From positions 248,001 to 312,000 of the forward strand of contig JAWKWT010000005.1 in assembly GCA_041397365.1 (NCBI GenBank): a DNA stretch of 64,000 nt. Direction: 5' to 3'. The first letter of the stretch is position 1; each line of letters begins with the position of its first letter. The notes beneath the pieces are model-generated. The model was not told the DNA's origin, ran no database searches, and was given only the letters and a program-made list of their open reading frames with translations. Source of the stretch: P52-10 sp041397365. GTDB taxonomy: Bacteria > Pseudomonadota > Alphaproteobacteria > Rhizobiales > Xanthobacteraceae. This document shows, in pieces, positions 45,499-53,861 of this stretch. The translations under genes were made by a program, and so were the position numbers.

Positions 45499-48068
45499 AC
45501 GTCGCCCAACGCATCGACCTCACCAACTGCGACCGTGAGCCGATTCATATTCCCGGCAGCATCCAGCCGCACGGCTGCCTGCTGGCCTGCGATGCGATGG
45601 CGCGCACCGTGCTGCGCCACTCGCAGAATGCTTCCGACGTGCTGGAATGCACCGGCGAACTCATCGGGCAAAAATTGGAGGCCATTCTCGGCGAGGACGC
45701 GGTACACACGATCCGCAACGCCATGCCGCGCTCGACCGATGCTTCGCGCCCAGCACTGATCTTCGGGCTCGCGCTGCCCAATGGCCTCAATTTCGACATT
45801 GCAGTGCATGTCTATAAATCGACGACGATCATCGAAGTCGAGCCGGCGCTCGCAGACGCCTCGCATCCGCTGGAGCTGGCGCGCACGCTGATCGAGCGCA
45901 TCATCTCGCTCGACACCATCGAACGACTGACGCGCGATACTGCCCGGCTGCTTCAAGCCTTGCTGCGCTATGACCGGGTGATGGTCTATCAGTTCGCGCA
46001 TGACGGCGCGGGAAAGGTCATCAGCGAGTCCCGGCGTGGCGACCTGGAAAGCTTCCTCGGCCAGTACTTTCCCGCGAGCGACATTCCGCAGCAGGCGCGG
46101 GCGCTGTATCTGCGCAACACGATCCGCGTCATCTCCGACGCAAACTGCATTCGCATCCCCATTATCCCGGAAATCGACGCATCGGGCGAGCCGCTTGATC
46201 TGTCTTACGCGCATCTGCGCAGTGTCTCACCGATCCATTGCGAGTATCTGCGCAACATGGGCGTCGGCGCTTCGATGTCGATCTCGATCATCGTCGACGG
46301 CGAGTTGTGGGGATTGATCGCCTGCCACCACTACCAGCCCCGCACGCTGACGATGACCGAACGGGTCGCCGCCGAAATGTTCGGGCAGTTCTTTTCGCTG
46401 CACCTGTCCTCATTGCGACAGAAGCAGAAATTGCAGGCCGCTACGCGGGCGCGCCAGTCGCTCGACCGCTTCCTGCGGCTGACGGCCCGCGCGGCCGACA
46501 TCTCGGAGGTGCTGCGCGACAACCTTCCTGAATTCGCTTCGCTGGTCCCCTGCGACGGCGTAGGCATCTGGCTGCGCGGACGATGGTACTGTACCGGGGC
46601 AACGCCGCCTGAATCGGAAATAGGGCAACTGGCGGCGCTGGCGGAGACGGTAACAGGAGGACGAGTCTGGGCGACGCACAGGCTGTCCGGCTACATCCTG
46701 GGCGCGGATGCGTATGCCGATCAGGCATCCGGCGTGCTGATGATCCCGTTGTCCCAGCAGCCGCGCGACTATCTATTTTTCTTCCGCAAGGAAATCGTTC
46801 AGACGCTGGATTGGGCCGGCAATCCGGAGAAGCTGTACCAGAGCGGCCCGCTCGGAGACCGGCTGACGCCGCGCAAGAGTTTCGCCATCTGGAAGGAAAC
46901 CGTGCGTCGCCAGTCGGCACCGTGGACCGAGGCAGAGCGCGAGATCGCGGAGGCGACCCGCGCCGCCCTGGTCGAGGTGGTTTTGCATCAGAATGAATTG
47001 CTTGAGGACGAACGAACCAAAGCGGATGTCCGCCAGCGGATGCTGAACGAGGAGTTGAACCATCGCATCAAGAACATCCTCGCCGTCATCCGTTCGCTGG
47101 TCACCGCACCGAACCACGCCGGCCAGAACATCGAGAGCTATGTCGACACGCTGCGCGGTCGCATTCAGGCGCTGGCCTATGCACACGATCAGGTGTCGCG
47201 CGGCGATGGCGGCGGCGCGTTTGGCGACCTGCTTCAGGCCGAACTGACGCCTTATCGCACGGCCGAGGCCACGATTAGGATGGAAGGTCCGCCGGTGTGG
47301 CTGGACGCGCGCGCTTTTTCGGTGATGGCGCTCGTACTGCATGAGCTCGCTACCAACGCCGCGAAATACGGCGCACTCTCCCGCGCAGGGGGCGAATTGG
47401 CGGTACGCTGGCGCTCGAGCGATATCAGCGGCTGCGAGATCGAGTGGGTGGAGAGTGGCGGACCGCGGGTGACGCCACCAAGCCGACGCGGCTTCGGCAC
47501 TGTACTGATCGACCGTAGCGTTCCTTACGATCTCGGCGGCGACAGCAATCTCAGCTATCTCCCTGAAGGACTCCATGCCAGCTTCCGCATTCCGGCAAAG
47601 TACGTCGCTGCCGGTTCAGCTTCACCGGCCCGTGCGCCGCGCCGCCCGCAACCCGGCGAAGCGACTCTCGCAGGCCGTGACTATGGCGAAGCGCGTGTGC
47701 TGATCGTCGAGGATCAGATGCTGATCGCGATGCATCTGGAGGAAATCCTCGCCAAGGCCGGCATTCGCGCGATTGACACGGCCGGCTCCTCCGTCGAAGC
47801 CATGGAAAGGTTGCGCTCGGCTGCGCCGGACATGGCCATCCTCGACGTCAATCTCGGCACCGAAACGTCCGAAGCGTTTGCGCGAGAGTTGCGCCGCCGT
47901 GGCATCCCGTTCGCCTTCGCAACGGGTTACGGCGATACGACGACGGTCGCCCGCGCGTTTCCGGACGCGCCGGTGGTGCGCAAGCCCTACGAAGCGCCGA
48001 ATATCGTCGCCGCGCTCGACCGGCTGCTCGAAATGGCAAGGCCGCAACTAGACTCACCCGCGCCGTAA
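45495..48068 (+). CDS. bphP: bacteriophytochrome hybrid: PAS-GAF-PHY-HWE kinase-receiver
   Basis: 857 residues. The biliverdin-binding Cys is C12 in the PAS domain (LTNCDREPIHIPGSIQPHG). GAF holds PASDIPQQARALY (about 193-205, with D196) and the chromophore His in VSPIHCEYL (H248). The PHY tongue motif PRKSF is at 459-463. The kinase is HWE/HisKA_2 type with LNHRIKN (H523) and N-box HELATNAAKYGAL. A C-terminal receiver has VLIVEDQML and phospho-acceptor D784 (AILDVNLG). The layout matches Agp2-type phytochromes, which are often bathy. It is co-translated with bphO. No separate response regulator is nearby. Confidence 0.95.
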   Translation: MNVAQRIDLTNCDREPIHIPGSIQPHGCLLACDAMARTVLRHSQNASDVLECTGELIGQKLEAILGEDAVHTIRNAMPRSTDASRPALIFGLALPNGLNFDIAVHVYKSTTIIEVEPALADASHPLELARTLIERIISLDTIERLTRDTARLLQALLRYDRVMVYQFAHDGAGKVISESRRGDLESFLGQYFPASDIPQQARALYLRNTIRVISDANCIRIPIIPEIDASGEPLDLSYAHLRSVSPIHCEYLRNMGVGASMSISIIVDGELWGLIACHHYQPRTLTMTERVAAEMFGQFFSLHLSSLRQKQKLQAATRARQSLDRFLRLTARAADISEVLRDNLPEFASLVPCDGVGIWLRGRWYCTGATPPESEIGQLAALAETVTGGRVWATHRLSGYILGADAYADQASGVLMIPLSQQPRDYLFFFRKEIVQTLDWAGNPEKLYQSGPLGDRLTPRKSFAIWKETVRRQSAPWTEAEREIAEATRAALVEVVLHQNELLEDERTKADVRQRMLNEELNHRIKNILAVIRSLVTAPNHAGQNIESYVDTLRGRIQALAYAHDQVSRGDGGGAFGDLLQAELTPYRTAEATIRMEGPPVWLDARAFSVMALVLHELATNAAKYGALSRAGGELAVRWRSSDISGCEIEWVESGGPRVTPPSRRGFGTVLIDRSVPYDLGGDSNLSYLPEGLHASFRIPAKYVAAGSASPARAPRRPQPGEATLAGRDYGEARVLIVEDQMLIAMHLEEILAKAGIRAIDTAGSSVEAMERLRSAAPDMAILDVNLGTETSEAFARELRRRGIPFAFATGYGDTTTVARAFPDAPVVRKPYEAPNIVAALDRLLEMARPQLDSPAP

Positions 48069-48152
48069 GAAACAGGCCCGGTTTCGCACGCCCCGCCCGA
48101 ACGGGACGGAAATCCGTTACGCCCGTCCCCGGATCGCTTTAAACTGGCGACC

Positions 48153-49319
48153 ATGACTCAGCCTGCCAGCCCGATCCCCGTTTCCGCCGAGGCCGCGCGC
48201 CGCATCTGGCTGCACGCGCAGAGGCTCGATACGCGCGAGCCCTTCGGCGCGGGACCGCAGGCGGTGGCCGAGGCGGTACGCCATCTCGGTTACGTCCAGA
48301 TCGACACCATCAACGTCATAGAGCGCTGCCATCATCACATCCTGTTCTCGCGCATTCCCACCTATCGCCGGGTGGATTTGCGGCAGGCTCAAAGCGGCGA
48401 CAAAAGCGTGTTCGTTCACTGGACGCATGCGCTCGCTTACGTGCCGGCGCAGGATTTTCCGCATTTCATCGCCGACATGCGGCGCATCCGCCGCGCCGGC
48501 CATCGCTGGCTGCAAACCGTGACGCCGGCCGATCTGCGCAAGGTGATGCGGCTGGTGCGCGAGGCACCGCTCTCGATCCGCGACATCGACGACGACGTAC
48601 TGCGCGAGAAGGATCACGCCTGGGCGAGCCGCAAGCCGTCACGCCGGGCGCTGCAACTCGGCTTCTTTTCCGGCGCGCTGACGGTCAGCGAGCGCAACGG
48701 CATGCTGAAGATCTACGATCTGACGCAGCGGCATTTCGGCTGGGAGCGATGGCCGCGCGCGGCGACGCCGGCCGAGACCACCGCCTATCTTCTGGACCGC
48801 GCCTTGCGCGCGCAAGGCATCGTCAGCCTCGATTCGATCTGCCATCTCGACGCGCCGCGCAAGGCTGCGGTGGCGAAGCTGATCGCCGCCCGCGTGCGGC
48901 GGGGCGAACTGGCGCCGCTGGCGCTGGAGGGCGCGGGCGCAGGTCTGGGCGCGGCCCGAGACGCTGGAGCTTCAATCGGCCCCGCCCTGCGACCTCGTGC
49001 ATATCCTGTCGCCCTTCGATCCGCTGATGATCCAGCGCAAGCGGACCAAGCTGATGTTCGGCTACGATCACAAATTCGAAGCCTATGTGCCGAAGGACAA
49101 GCGCCAGTTCGGCTATTTCGCGCTGCCGGTGCTGGCCGGCGAAAACATCGTCGCCGCCATCGACCTGAAGACCGACCGGGCCGCCGGCTGCCTGCGGATT
49201 CAGCAATGGAGCTGGATCGGCGATGCCGGAAAGCGGAGCGAGGCGGGCCTTCGCAAGGTTTTGAAGCCGCGGCATCGAGGAAGAACGCACCGGTTCGAGC
49301 GGTTTCAACTGGCGATTGA
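48153..49319 (+). CDS. winged-helix DNA-binding domain protein (YcaQ-like), frameshifted
   Basis: The first about 260 residues show the YcaQ/AlkZ-like winged-helix family: ARRIWLHAQRLD, VAEAVRHLGYVQIDTINVIERCHHHILFSRIPTYR and RRALQLGFFSGALTVSER. The frame is lost at about 48940; the continuation QVWARPETLELQSAP, HILSPFDPLMIQRKRTKLMFGYDHKFEAYVP and FALPVLAGENIVAAIDLKTDR lies in the next frame, and further small shifts occur near 49265-49290. HILSPFDPLM is the family's conserved C-terminal motif. Relatives include interstrand-crosslink DNA glycosylases; catalytic activity here is not shown. The exact 3' end is uncertain. Confidence 0.8.
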   Translation: MTQPASPIPVSAEAARRIWLHAQRLDTREPFGAGPQAVAEAVRHLGYVQIDTINVIERCHHHILFSRIPTYRRVDLRQAQSGDKSVFVHWTHALAYVPAQDFPHFIADMRRIRRAGHRWLQTVTPADLRKVMRLVREAPLSIRDIDDDVLREKDHAWASRKPSRRALQLGFFSGALTVSERNGMLKIYDLTQRHFGWERWPRAATPAETTAYLLDRALRAQGIVSLDSICHLDAPRKAAVAKLIAARVRRGELAPLALEGAGAGLGAARDAGASIGPALRPRAYPVALRSADDPAQADQADVRLRSQIRSLCAEGQAPVRLFRAAGAGRRKHRRRHRPEDRPGRRLPADSAMELDRRCRKAERGGPSQGFEAAASRKNAPVRAVSTGD

Positions 49320-49505
49320 CGGCCGGACCGCGCGATGGTCCGAGGCTTTGGGCAGAGCGGCCATGCCGGTCGATTTTGCATGTCAACGGCTGCCTGCGCG
49401 AGAAAAATGCGCATGAATTCCCCCTGCATCAGATCATCGCGGGCGCCACGCGGATCAGGCTCAAGAACCGGCGCGCAGGATACTGAGATCGAGGATATTG
49501 AGACC

Positions 49506-50531
49506 ATGAAAGTCGGCGTTTTCCTGTTTCACGAGTCCCGCGACCCCCTGCTGGACGGCCAGACGATCCATGAGGCGATCCGGCGAGGCGCAGCTCGCCG
49601 AGGAGCTGGGCATGGATGCGGTGTTCCTGGCCGAGCATCATCTCTCGACGGCAACTGCGTCTATGTCGATCCGCCGGCCTCGCGGCGGCGCTGGCAATGG
49701 CGACGAGCCGCATCAAGCTGGCTTCGCGGTGCTGCAAACCTCGCTCTACCATCCGCTGCGCATGGCCGAACAGATTTCGCTGATCGACCAGCTCAGCCGC
49801 GGCCGGCTGATCGTCGGCCTCGGCCGGGGCAGCCTCGTCAACACCCACGAATACACCGGCTACCAGATCGACCCGGACTCGGCGCAGGAGCGTTTCGAGG
49901 AGATCGAGCAGATTCTGCTGAAATGCTGGAACGGCGAGAAGGTCCAGCACGCCGGCAAATACTGGAACTTCGAAATTCGATGCTGCGGCCGCGGCCCTTC
50001 CAGTTGCCGCATCCGCCGCTGCTGCGCTCCGTTGCCTCGGAAGCCTCGCTCTCGGCGCAGGCGCGGCAGGGTCGCCCGGTCATCATGGCGGCGGCCACTG
50101 CGAAGGGCGCTGCGCGCAACATCGAGGTCTATCGAAAGGCCGCGAGCGAAGCCGGCATCAGCCCGAGCAAGACTGACGAGGCGATCGCGCAGTGCTGGGT
50201 GGCGCGGACCGTCGCTCGCGCCGACCGACCAGGAAGCCCACGATGTCGGCATGCCCTATTTCCGCGCGATGCAGACCTATCGCGCGGCGCAGAGCACGGC
50301 GGCGTTCGAGGCCCGCGCCGCCAAGGCCAACGCGCAACCGAACCTGCCGGTTCTGGTCGGCGCGCTTCGGAAACCATGCTTGAGGACTTCACCTCGCTGG
50401 CGGCGACCGAATCGGCGGCTGCATCGTCCGCTTCAACCGGCCCGATGCCGGCCGAGTTCTCCACGCGCGCGCTGAAGCTGTTCATGCAGCACATCGCGCC
50501 GGAGATCACCAAGCAGCGCGTGCCGGCGTAA
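49506..50531 (+). CDS. LLM-class flavin-dependent oxidoreductase, broken by many small indels
   Basis: The pieces read in order as a luciferase-like monooxygenase: MKVGVFLFHESRDPLLDGQTIHE, EAQLAEELGMDAVFLAEHHL, VLQTSLYHPLRMAEQISLIDQLSRGRLIVGLGRGSLVNTHEYTGY, RFEEIEQILLKCWNGEKV, ISPSKTDEAIAQCWVARTV, APTDQEAHDVGMPYFRAMQ, and ending PMPAEFSTRALKLFMQHIAPEITKQRVPA. Frame changes are needed at about 49584, 49643, 49680, 49720, 49978, 50214, 50363, 50410 and 50437, most fixed by adding 1-2 bases. The substrate is unknown. It is either a real pseudogene or sequence error; neighbours with similar damage favour error. Confidence 0.8.
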   Translation: MKVGVFLFHESRDPLLDGQTIHEAIRRGAARRGAGHGCGVPGRASSLDGNCVYVDPPASRRRWQWRRAASSWLRGAANLALPSAAHGRTDFADRPAQPRPADRRPRPGQPRQHPRIHRLPDRPGLGAGAFRGDRADSAEMLERREGPARRQILELRNSMLRPRPFQLPHPPLLRSVASEASLSAQARQGRPVIMAAATAKGAARNIEVYRKAASEAGISPSKTDEAIAQCWVARTVARADRPGSPRCRHALFPRDADLSRGAEHGGVRGPRRQGQRATEPAGSGRRASETMLEDFTSLAATESAAASSASTGPMPAEFSTRALKLFMQHIAPEITKQRVPA

Positions 50532-50541
50532 GTTTTTATTG

Positions 50542-50590
50542 GAGCATGATCTTTTCCGAAAACCGGTTTCCACTTTTCGGGATCATGCTC
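50542..50590. repeat. dispersed palindromic repeat, type A
   Basis: GAGCATGATC and GATCATGCTC arms around CCGAAAACCGGTTTCCAC. It lies between the convergent LLM and DUF1993 genes. Confidence 0.93.
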
Positions 50591-50645
50591 TGCCGGCGCA
50601 CGCCTTCTTCATCAACAGAGCTGAAGGCTCACGCAGCCTTCAGCC

Positions 50646-51149
50646 TCAGGCGTCCCATGAAATCCCGCCGACCGGCACGCCCTTGTGCCGCAGTGATGTC
50701 GTAGGCGGTGTGGCGTGGAAATAGAAATTCGGCAGCGAGAACGACATCAGGAACCCTTCGGCCGTGAACGGCATCGAACGGTCGCCGATCCTGAACACGA
50801 TATCGCGGCCGGCCAGCGCATTGACCTCGTCCGGCTTCAGCGCCGACAGCGCCGCGCTCGCATCGTCCACCAGCTTCTGTAGCGCCGCGTAATCGAGCGC
50901 CGGATCGACCACCGGCGGCCTGAACTCGCCCTTCTTCACCCCCTCGATCGCGCCCAGCGAGTGGTGCGCGATGGAGACGACCTGGCTGCGCAGCGGCCAC
51001 ATGTCGCCCGCGAGCCGCGTCTCGACGATCGTCTCCGGATCGACGCCGTTTTCGCGGAAATGCGCCAGGCCCTTGTTGAGGTAGCCGCTGACGCCGCCGA
51101 GGATTTGCAGATAATTCGCGACGCTCGCATCATAGAGCGTGAAAGCCAT
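50646..51149 (-). CDS. DUF1993 family protein
   Basis: 167 residues: FTLYDASVANYLQILGGVSGYLNKGLAHFRE, DMWPLRSQVVSIAHHSLGAIEG, LAGRDIVFRIGDRSMPFTAEGFLMSFSLPNFYFHATPPTTSLRHKGVPVG. This matches DUF1993, a DinB-like four-helix family in which the conserved His residues may bind metal. The start is the ATG with GGGAGACGATCC upstream. The function is unknown. It is transcribed away from the leader element at 51288. Confidence 0.9.
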   Translation of the reverse strand: MAFTLYDASVANYLQILGGVSGYLNKGLAHFRENGVDPETIVETRLAGDMWPLRSQVVSIAHHSLGAIEGVKKGEFRPPVVDPALDYAALQKLVDDASAALSALKPDEVNALAGRDIVFRIGDRSMPFTAEGFLMSFSLPNFYFHATPPTTSLRHKGVPVGGISWDA

Positions 51150-51302
51150 GGATCGTCTCCCATAAGCATGTTGTTGCCGCGACAAGGTTCCCACACGCCG
51201 CGACAATTGCAACCGGCAAGCTGCGGCATGCGTGCAATCTTGCATCCGCGGCAACCTCGCGCCATATTATGCGAACCGTCAACAACGAAAGGAGGTGATC
51301 TA

Positions 51303-51344
51303 GTGTCTCATTCGAAACGCTGTCACCTCGCTGGGGTCGCCTGA
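51303..51344 (+). CDS. 13-residue leader peptide MSHSKRCHLAGVA
   Basis: GTG start two bases after a 13-base Shine-Dalgarno match, followed by SHSKRCHLAGVA and a TGA stop. Spacing from the GGAGG core to the start is about 7 bases, which is optimal. Codons 8-9 (CAC CTC) form the anti-SD arm of a possible hairpin, so a ribosome on the ORF would change the downstream fold. No run of one amino acid is present, which argues against classical amino-acid attenuation. Expression is not proven. Confidence 0.55.
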   Translation: MSHSKRCHLAGVA

Positions 51345-51399
51345 TAAGTTCGACTGAACTTCTCTTGGCGCCTCAGCGCCAGGACCAGCGAGTTTGAAG

Positions 51400-51437
51400 G
51401 AAAGGCGCATCGGAACTTCCGGTGCGCCTTTCTGTTT
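51400..51437 (+). terminator. terminator of the leader element
   Basis: AAAGGCGCATCGG and CCGGTGCGCCTTT (51401-51413, 51419-51431) make a 13-bp stem with one G-U pair and an AACTT loop, followed by CTGTTT. Confidence 0.88.
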
Positions 51438-51533
51438 CGCGAAACTTGGCTGTGCGTGCGCAACGCAAATCCACCACAAGCATTGCCGAAACAGGCGAGC
51501 GTGATAAAAGGCGCGGCCTTGAAGGAGCATCGC

Positions 51534-52238
51534 TTGGCCAGATCGACGACACGAAAAGCTGCAAAGGCAAAACCCGCAAAGCCCGCCGCCGCGAAGAAGA
51601 CCGCGCGCGCCGTGGCACGCCCTGCCGCGAAGGCTGCGAAGAAAAGCGCTTCGCCGGCGAGAGCCAAAGCGGTGAACGCGAAGGCGTCCGCAGGAAAGCC
51701 GCTCGTCGAGAAGACGACCCGTGCAAAAGCCGCCCGTGTAAGCACCGCGACCGCAAAGAGCACAAGCGTCAAGCCGGCCGCGGCCAAATCCACCCGTTCC
51801 AAATCCACAAGCGCCAAGACTGCGAGCATCAAGACTGCGAGCATCAAGGCGGCCAGCGTCGGCGCTGCGGCGATCGAAGCCGTTCGCTCCGCCGTCGCTG
51901 AGAAACCAGCGGCTGAACCTGTCGCCGCGCCTGCGCCGACGCCGATCGTCCGCAGCATGAAGCAGCCGGACGCGCAGCCCCTGAGCCTGCCGGAAAAACC
52001 TGCTGCCACAATCGCCAAGCCCGCATCGAAGCCGAACATCGTCAGCGCAAAGCCGCCGCCGCCCCGCGCGGACATTCCGCCGACGGAAGGCTTCACGCTT
52101 CTCGTCGACGGCCATTTCAAGAACCAGTTCGACGATCTCGCCCGCGCAAAGGCCGCCGCCTGCGATCTGCTCGGCCGCTTTCCGATGCTCCGGGTCGAGG
52201 TTTACGACGCAGCCAGCAAGACGCGGCTTCCGGTCTGA
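51534..52238 (+). CDS. histone H1-like Lys/Ala-rich protein with conserved C-terminal domain
   Basis: 234 residues from a TTG start with GAAGGAG seven bases ahead. The first about 125 residues are a low-complexity Lys/Ala/Ser/Thr tail (ARSTTRKAAKAKPAKPAAAKK, ASIKTASIKAAS), like bacterial H1/Hc1-type nucleoid proteins. A Pro-rich linker leads to a folded C-terminus, GFTLLVDGHFKNQFDDLARAKAAACDLLGRFPMLRVEVYDA. The tail contains tandem DNA repeats (GACTGCGAGCATCAA twice, near 51815-51850), suggesting slippage-driven length variation. DNA binding is inferred from composition. It lies directly downstream of the leader element. Confidence 0.72.
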   Translation: MARSTTRKAAKAKPAKPAAAKKTARAVARPAAKAAKKSASPARAKAVNAKASAGKPLVEKTTRAKAARVSTATAKSTSVKPAAAKSTRSKSTSAKTASIKTASIKAASVGAAAIEAVRSAVAEKPAAEPVAAPAPTPIVRSMKQPDAQPLSLPEKPAATIAKPASKPNIVSAKPPPPRADIPPTEGFTLLVDGHFKNQFDDLARAKAAACDLLGRFPMLRVEVYDAASKTRLPV

Positions 52239-52340
52239 ATTCCCGATCCGGTCGCGATGATTCGAGACAGTTTCGTTACCCCTCGTTCATAAAGCTGGCG
52301 CACCATCGCGCGCAGGCGTCCTTGTCCTAAGGAGCAGCGC

Positions 52341-52523
52341 ATGACAGAGAAGCCGACCTTCGTCGATACGATCCGGGAAGCCACCCGCCAGAACCGGCGG
52401 CGGACCCTCATCCGCGCGCCCCAGCCTTCGGAGGAGGATCGGCCGCGCATGAGCCGCTGGCCGCCGCCGCGCCAGAAGGAATGGCGGCTGGCGATGCTGA
52501 AGCCGTGGAAAGACCGCGACTGA
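52341..52523 (+). CDS. small basic hypothetical protein
   Basis: 60 residues, MTEKPTFVDTIREATRQNRR...PWKDRD, rich in Arg, Pro and Trp. AAGGAGCAGCGC sits just ahead of the ATG, and the frame has the strong third-position GC bias of a real gene. No recognised domain, signal peptide or membrane segment. It is separate from flanking genes by more than 100 bases on both sides. Function unknown. Confidence 0.6.
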   Translation: MTEKPTFVDTIREATRQNRRRTLIRAPQPSEEDRPRMSRWPPPRQKEWRLAMLKPWKDRD

Positions 52524-52693
52524 CCTCGGCGGCCAAACCTCGTATCAAGACAGCCTCCCATCAAGACAAGCCTCGCATGAAGAACAGTCCGGGCATGGAC
52601 GGCGACCCTCCGTCCGTGCGAATGTGACCGCGCGCAACAAGCAAGAAAACCCCCGCGCCCGGAACGCCCTGCTCTTCTGCCGAGGTCCCATTC

Positions 52694-53859
52694 ATGTCGA
52701 TCAAGAATCGTGCGTATATCGCCGGTGCGTTCGAGCACCCGACCCGTCACGCCCCGGATAAATCGCTGGTCCAGCTGCACGCCGAATGCGCCATCGGCGC
52801 GCTCGCCGATGCCGGTCTCAGCAAGAATGACATCGACGCCTTCTATTACGCCGGCGACGCCTCCGGCATCAGTGCGATGTCGCTAGTCGATTATCTGAAC
52901 CTGAAAGTCCGCCATGTCGACGGCACCGAGACCGGCGGCACCTCCTATCTCCTTCACGTGTCGCATGCAGCCCAGGCGATCGCCGCCGGCAAATGCAACG
53001 CCGCGCTGATTACGCTCGCCGGCCGTCCGCGCTCGGAAGGCCACAGCGGCGCGGCCCCGCGCGCAACCGAGGCGCAGGTGCCCGAATCGCAGTGGGAATC
53101 CCGTTCTCGGCCACCACCGTCAATCTCTACGCGCCGTGCGCGCAGCGGCATATGTATGAGTTCGGCACCACGCCGGAGCAGCTCGCCTGGGTGAAGGTCG
53201 CCGCTTCCCATCACGCGCAACACAACCCGAATGCGATGCTGAAGAACGTCGTCACGGTGGAGGAGGTGCTCGCCTCGCCGATGGTGTCGTCGCCGCTGCA
53301 TCGCCTCGATTGCTGCGTCGTCTCCGACGGCGGCGGCGCGCTGATCGTCACAAGGCCGGAAATCGCCAGATCGCTGAAGCGGCCGCTGGTTTCGGTGCTC
53401 GGCGCGGGCGAGGCGATCAAGGGCCAGAATGCCGGCGAGATCGACCTGATGCATTCGGGCGCGGCGATCGCCGGGCCGATCGCATTTGCCGAGGCGGGCG
53501 TGACGCCGGCCGACATCAAATATGCGTCGATCTATGACAGCTTCACCATCACCGTCATCATGCAGCTCGAAGATCTCGGATTCTGCAAGAAGGGCGAGGG
53601 CGGAAAGTTCGTCGCCGACGGCAATCTCATTTCCGGCGTCGGCAAGCTGCCGTTCAACACCGACGGCGGCGGATTGTGCAGCAACCACCCCTCGAACCGG
53701 GGCGGCATGACCAAGGTCATCGAGGCGGTGCGGCAGTTGCGCGGCGAAGCGCATCCGGCGCTGCAAGTGAAGAATTGCGATCTGGCGCTCGCGCAAGGCA
53801 CCGGCGGGCGGCTCGGCAGCCGCCACGGCAGCGGCACGCTCATCATGGAGAGGCAGTAA
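52694..53859 (+). CDS. thiolase family protein (SCP2-type/acetyl-CoA acetyltransferase-like), frameshifted
   Basis: MSIKNRAYIAGAFEHPTRHAPDKSLVQLHAE and DIDAFYYAGDASG are the thiolase N-domain. The C-domain, in the next frame, gives IPFSATTVNLYA, HMYEFGTTPEQLAWVKVAASHHAQHNPNA, YDSFTITVIMQLEDLGFC, FNTDGGGLCSNHPSNRGG and QGTGGRLGSRHGSGTLIME. The break is near 53097, where restoring one A (GAATCCC to GAAATCCC) yields WEIPFSATT. The usual catalytic Cys position reads GGTSYLLHVSHAA, without Cys, as in SCP2-type 'thiolase-like' proteins. It is paired with a DUF35 protein 3 bases downstream. Confidence 0.88.
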
Positions 53860-53861
53860 TC

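Larger units (their letters stand above)
51288..51437 (+). promoter_or_regulatory. compact leader element: long SD, 13-codon ORF, alternative stems, terminator
   Basis: AAAGGAGGTGATC (51288-51300) is complementary to the 3' end of 16S rRNA over 13 bases. A 13-codon ORF follows. GAGGTGA (51292-51298) can pair with TCACCTC (51323-51329), hiding the ribosome site. Alternatively CTCGCTGG (51327-51334) pairs with CCAGCGAG (51385-51392), enclosing a perfect TGGCGC/GCGCCA hairpin (51366-51381). The two main stems share bases 51327-51329 and exclude each other. A strong terminator closes the unit, 97 bases before the next gene. Function is inferred only from layout. Confidence 0.6.

Noticed and set aside
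51345..51400. Classical amino-acid attenuator reading of the 51.3-kb leader
   Set aside because: The mini-ORF has no run of one amino acid and the next gene is not biosynthetic; a different sensing logic or a small RNA fits better.
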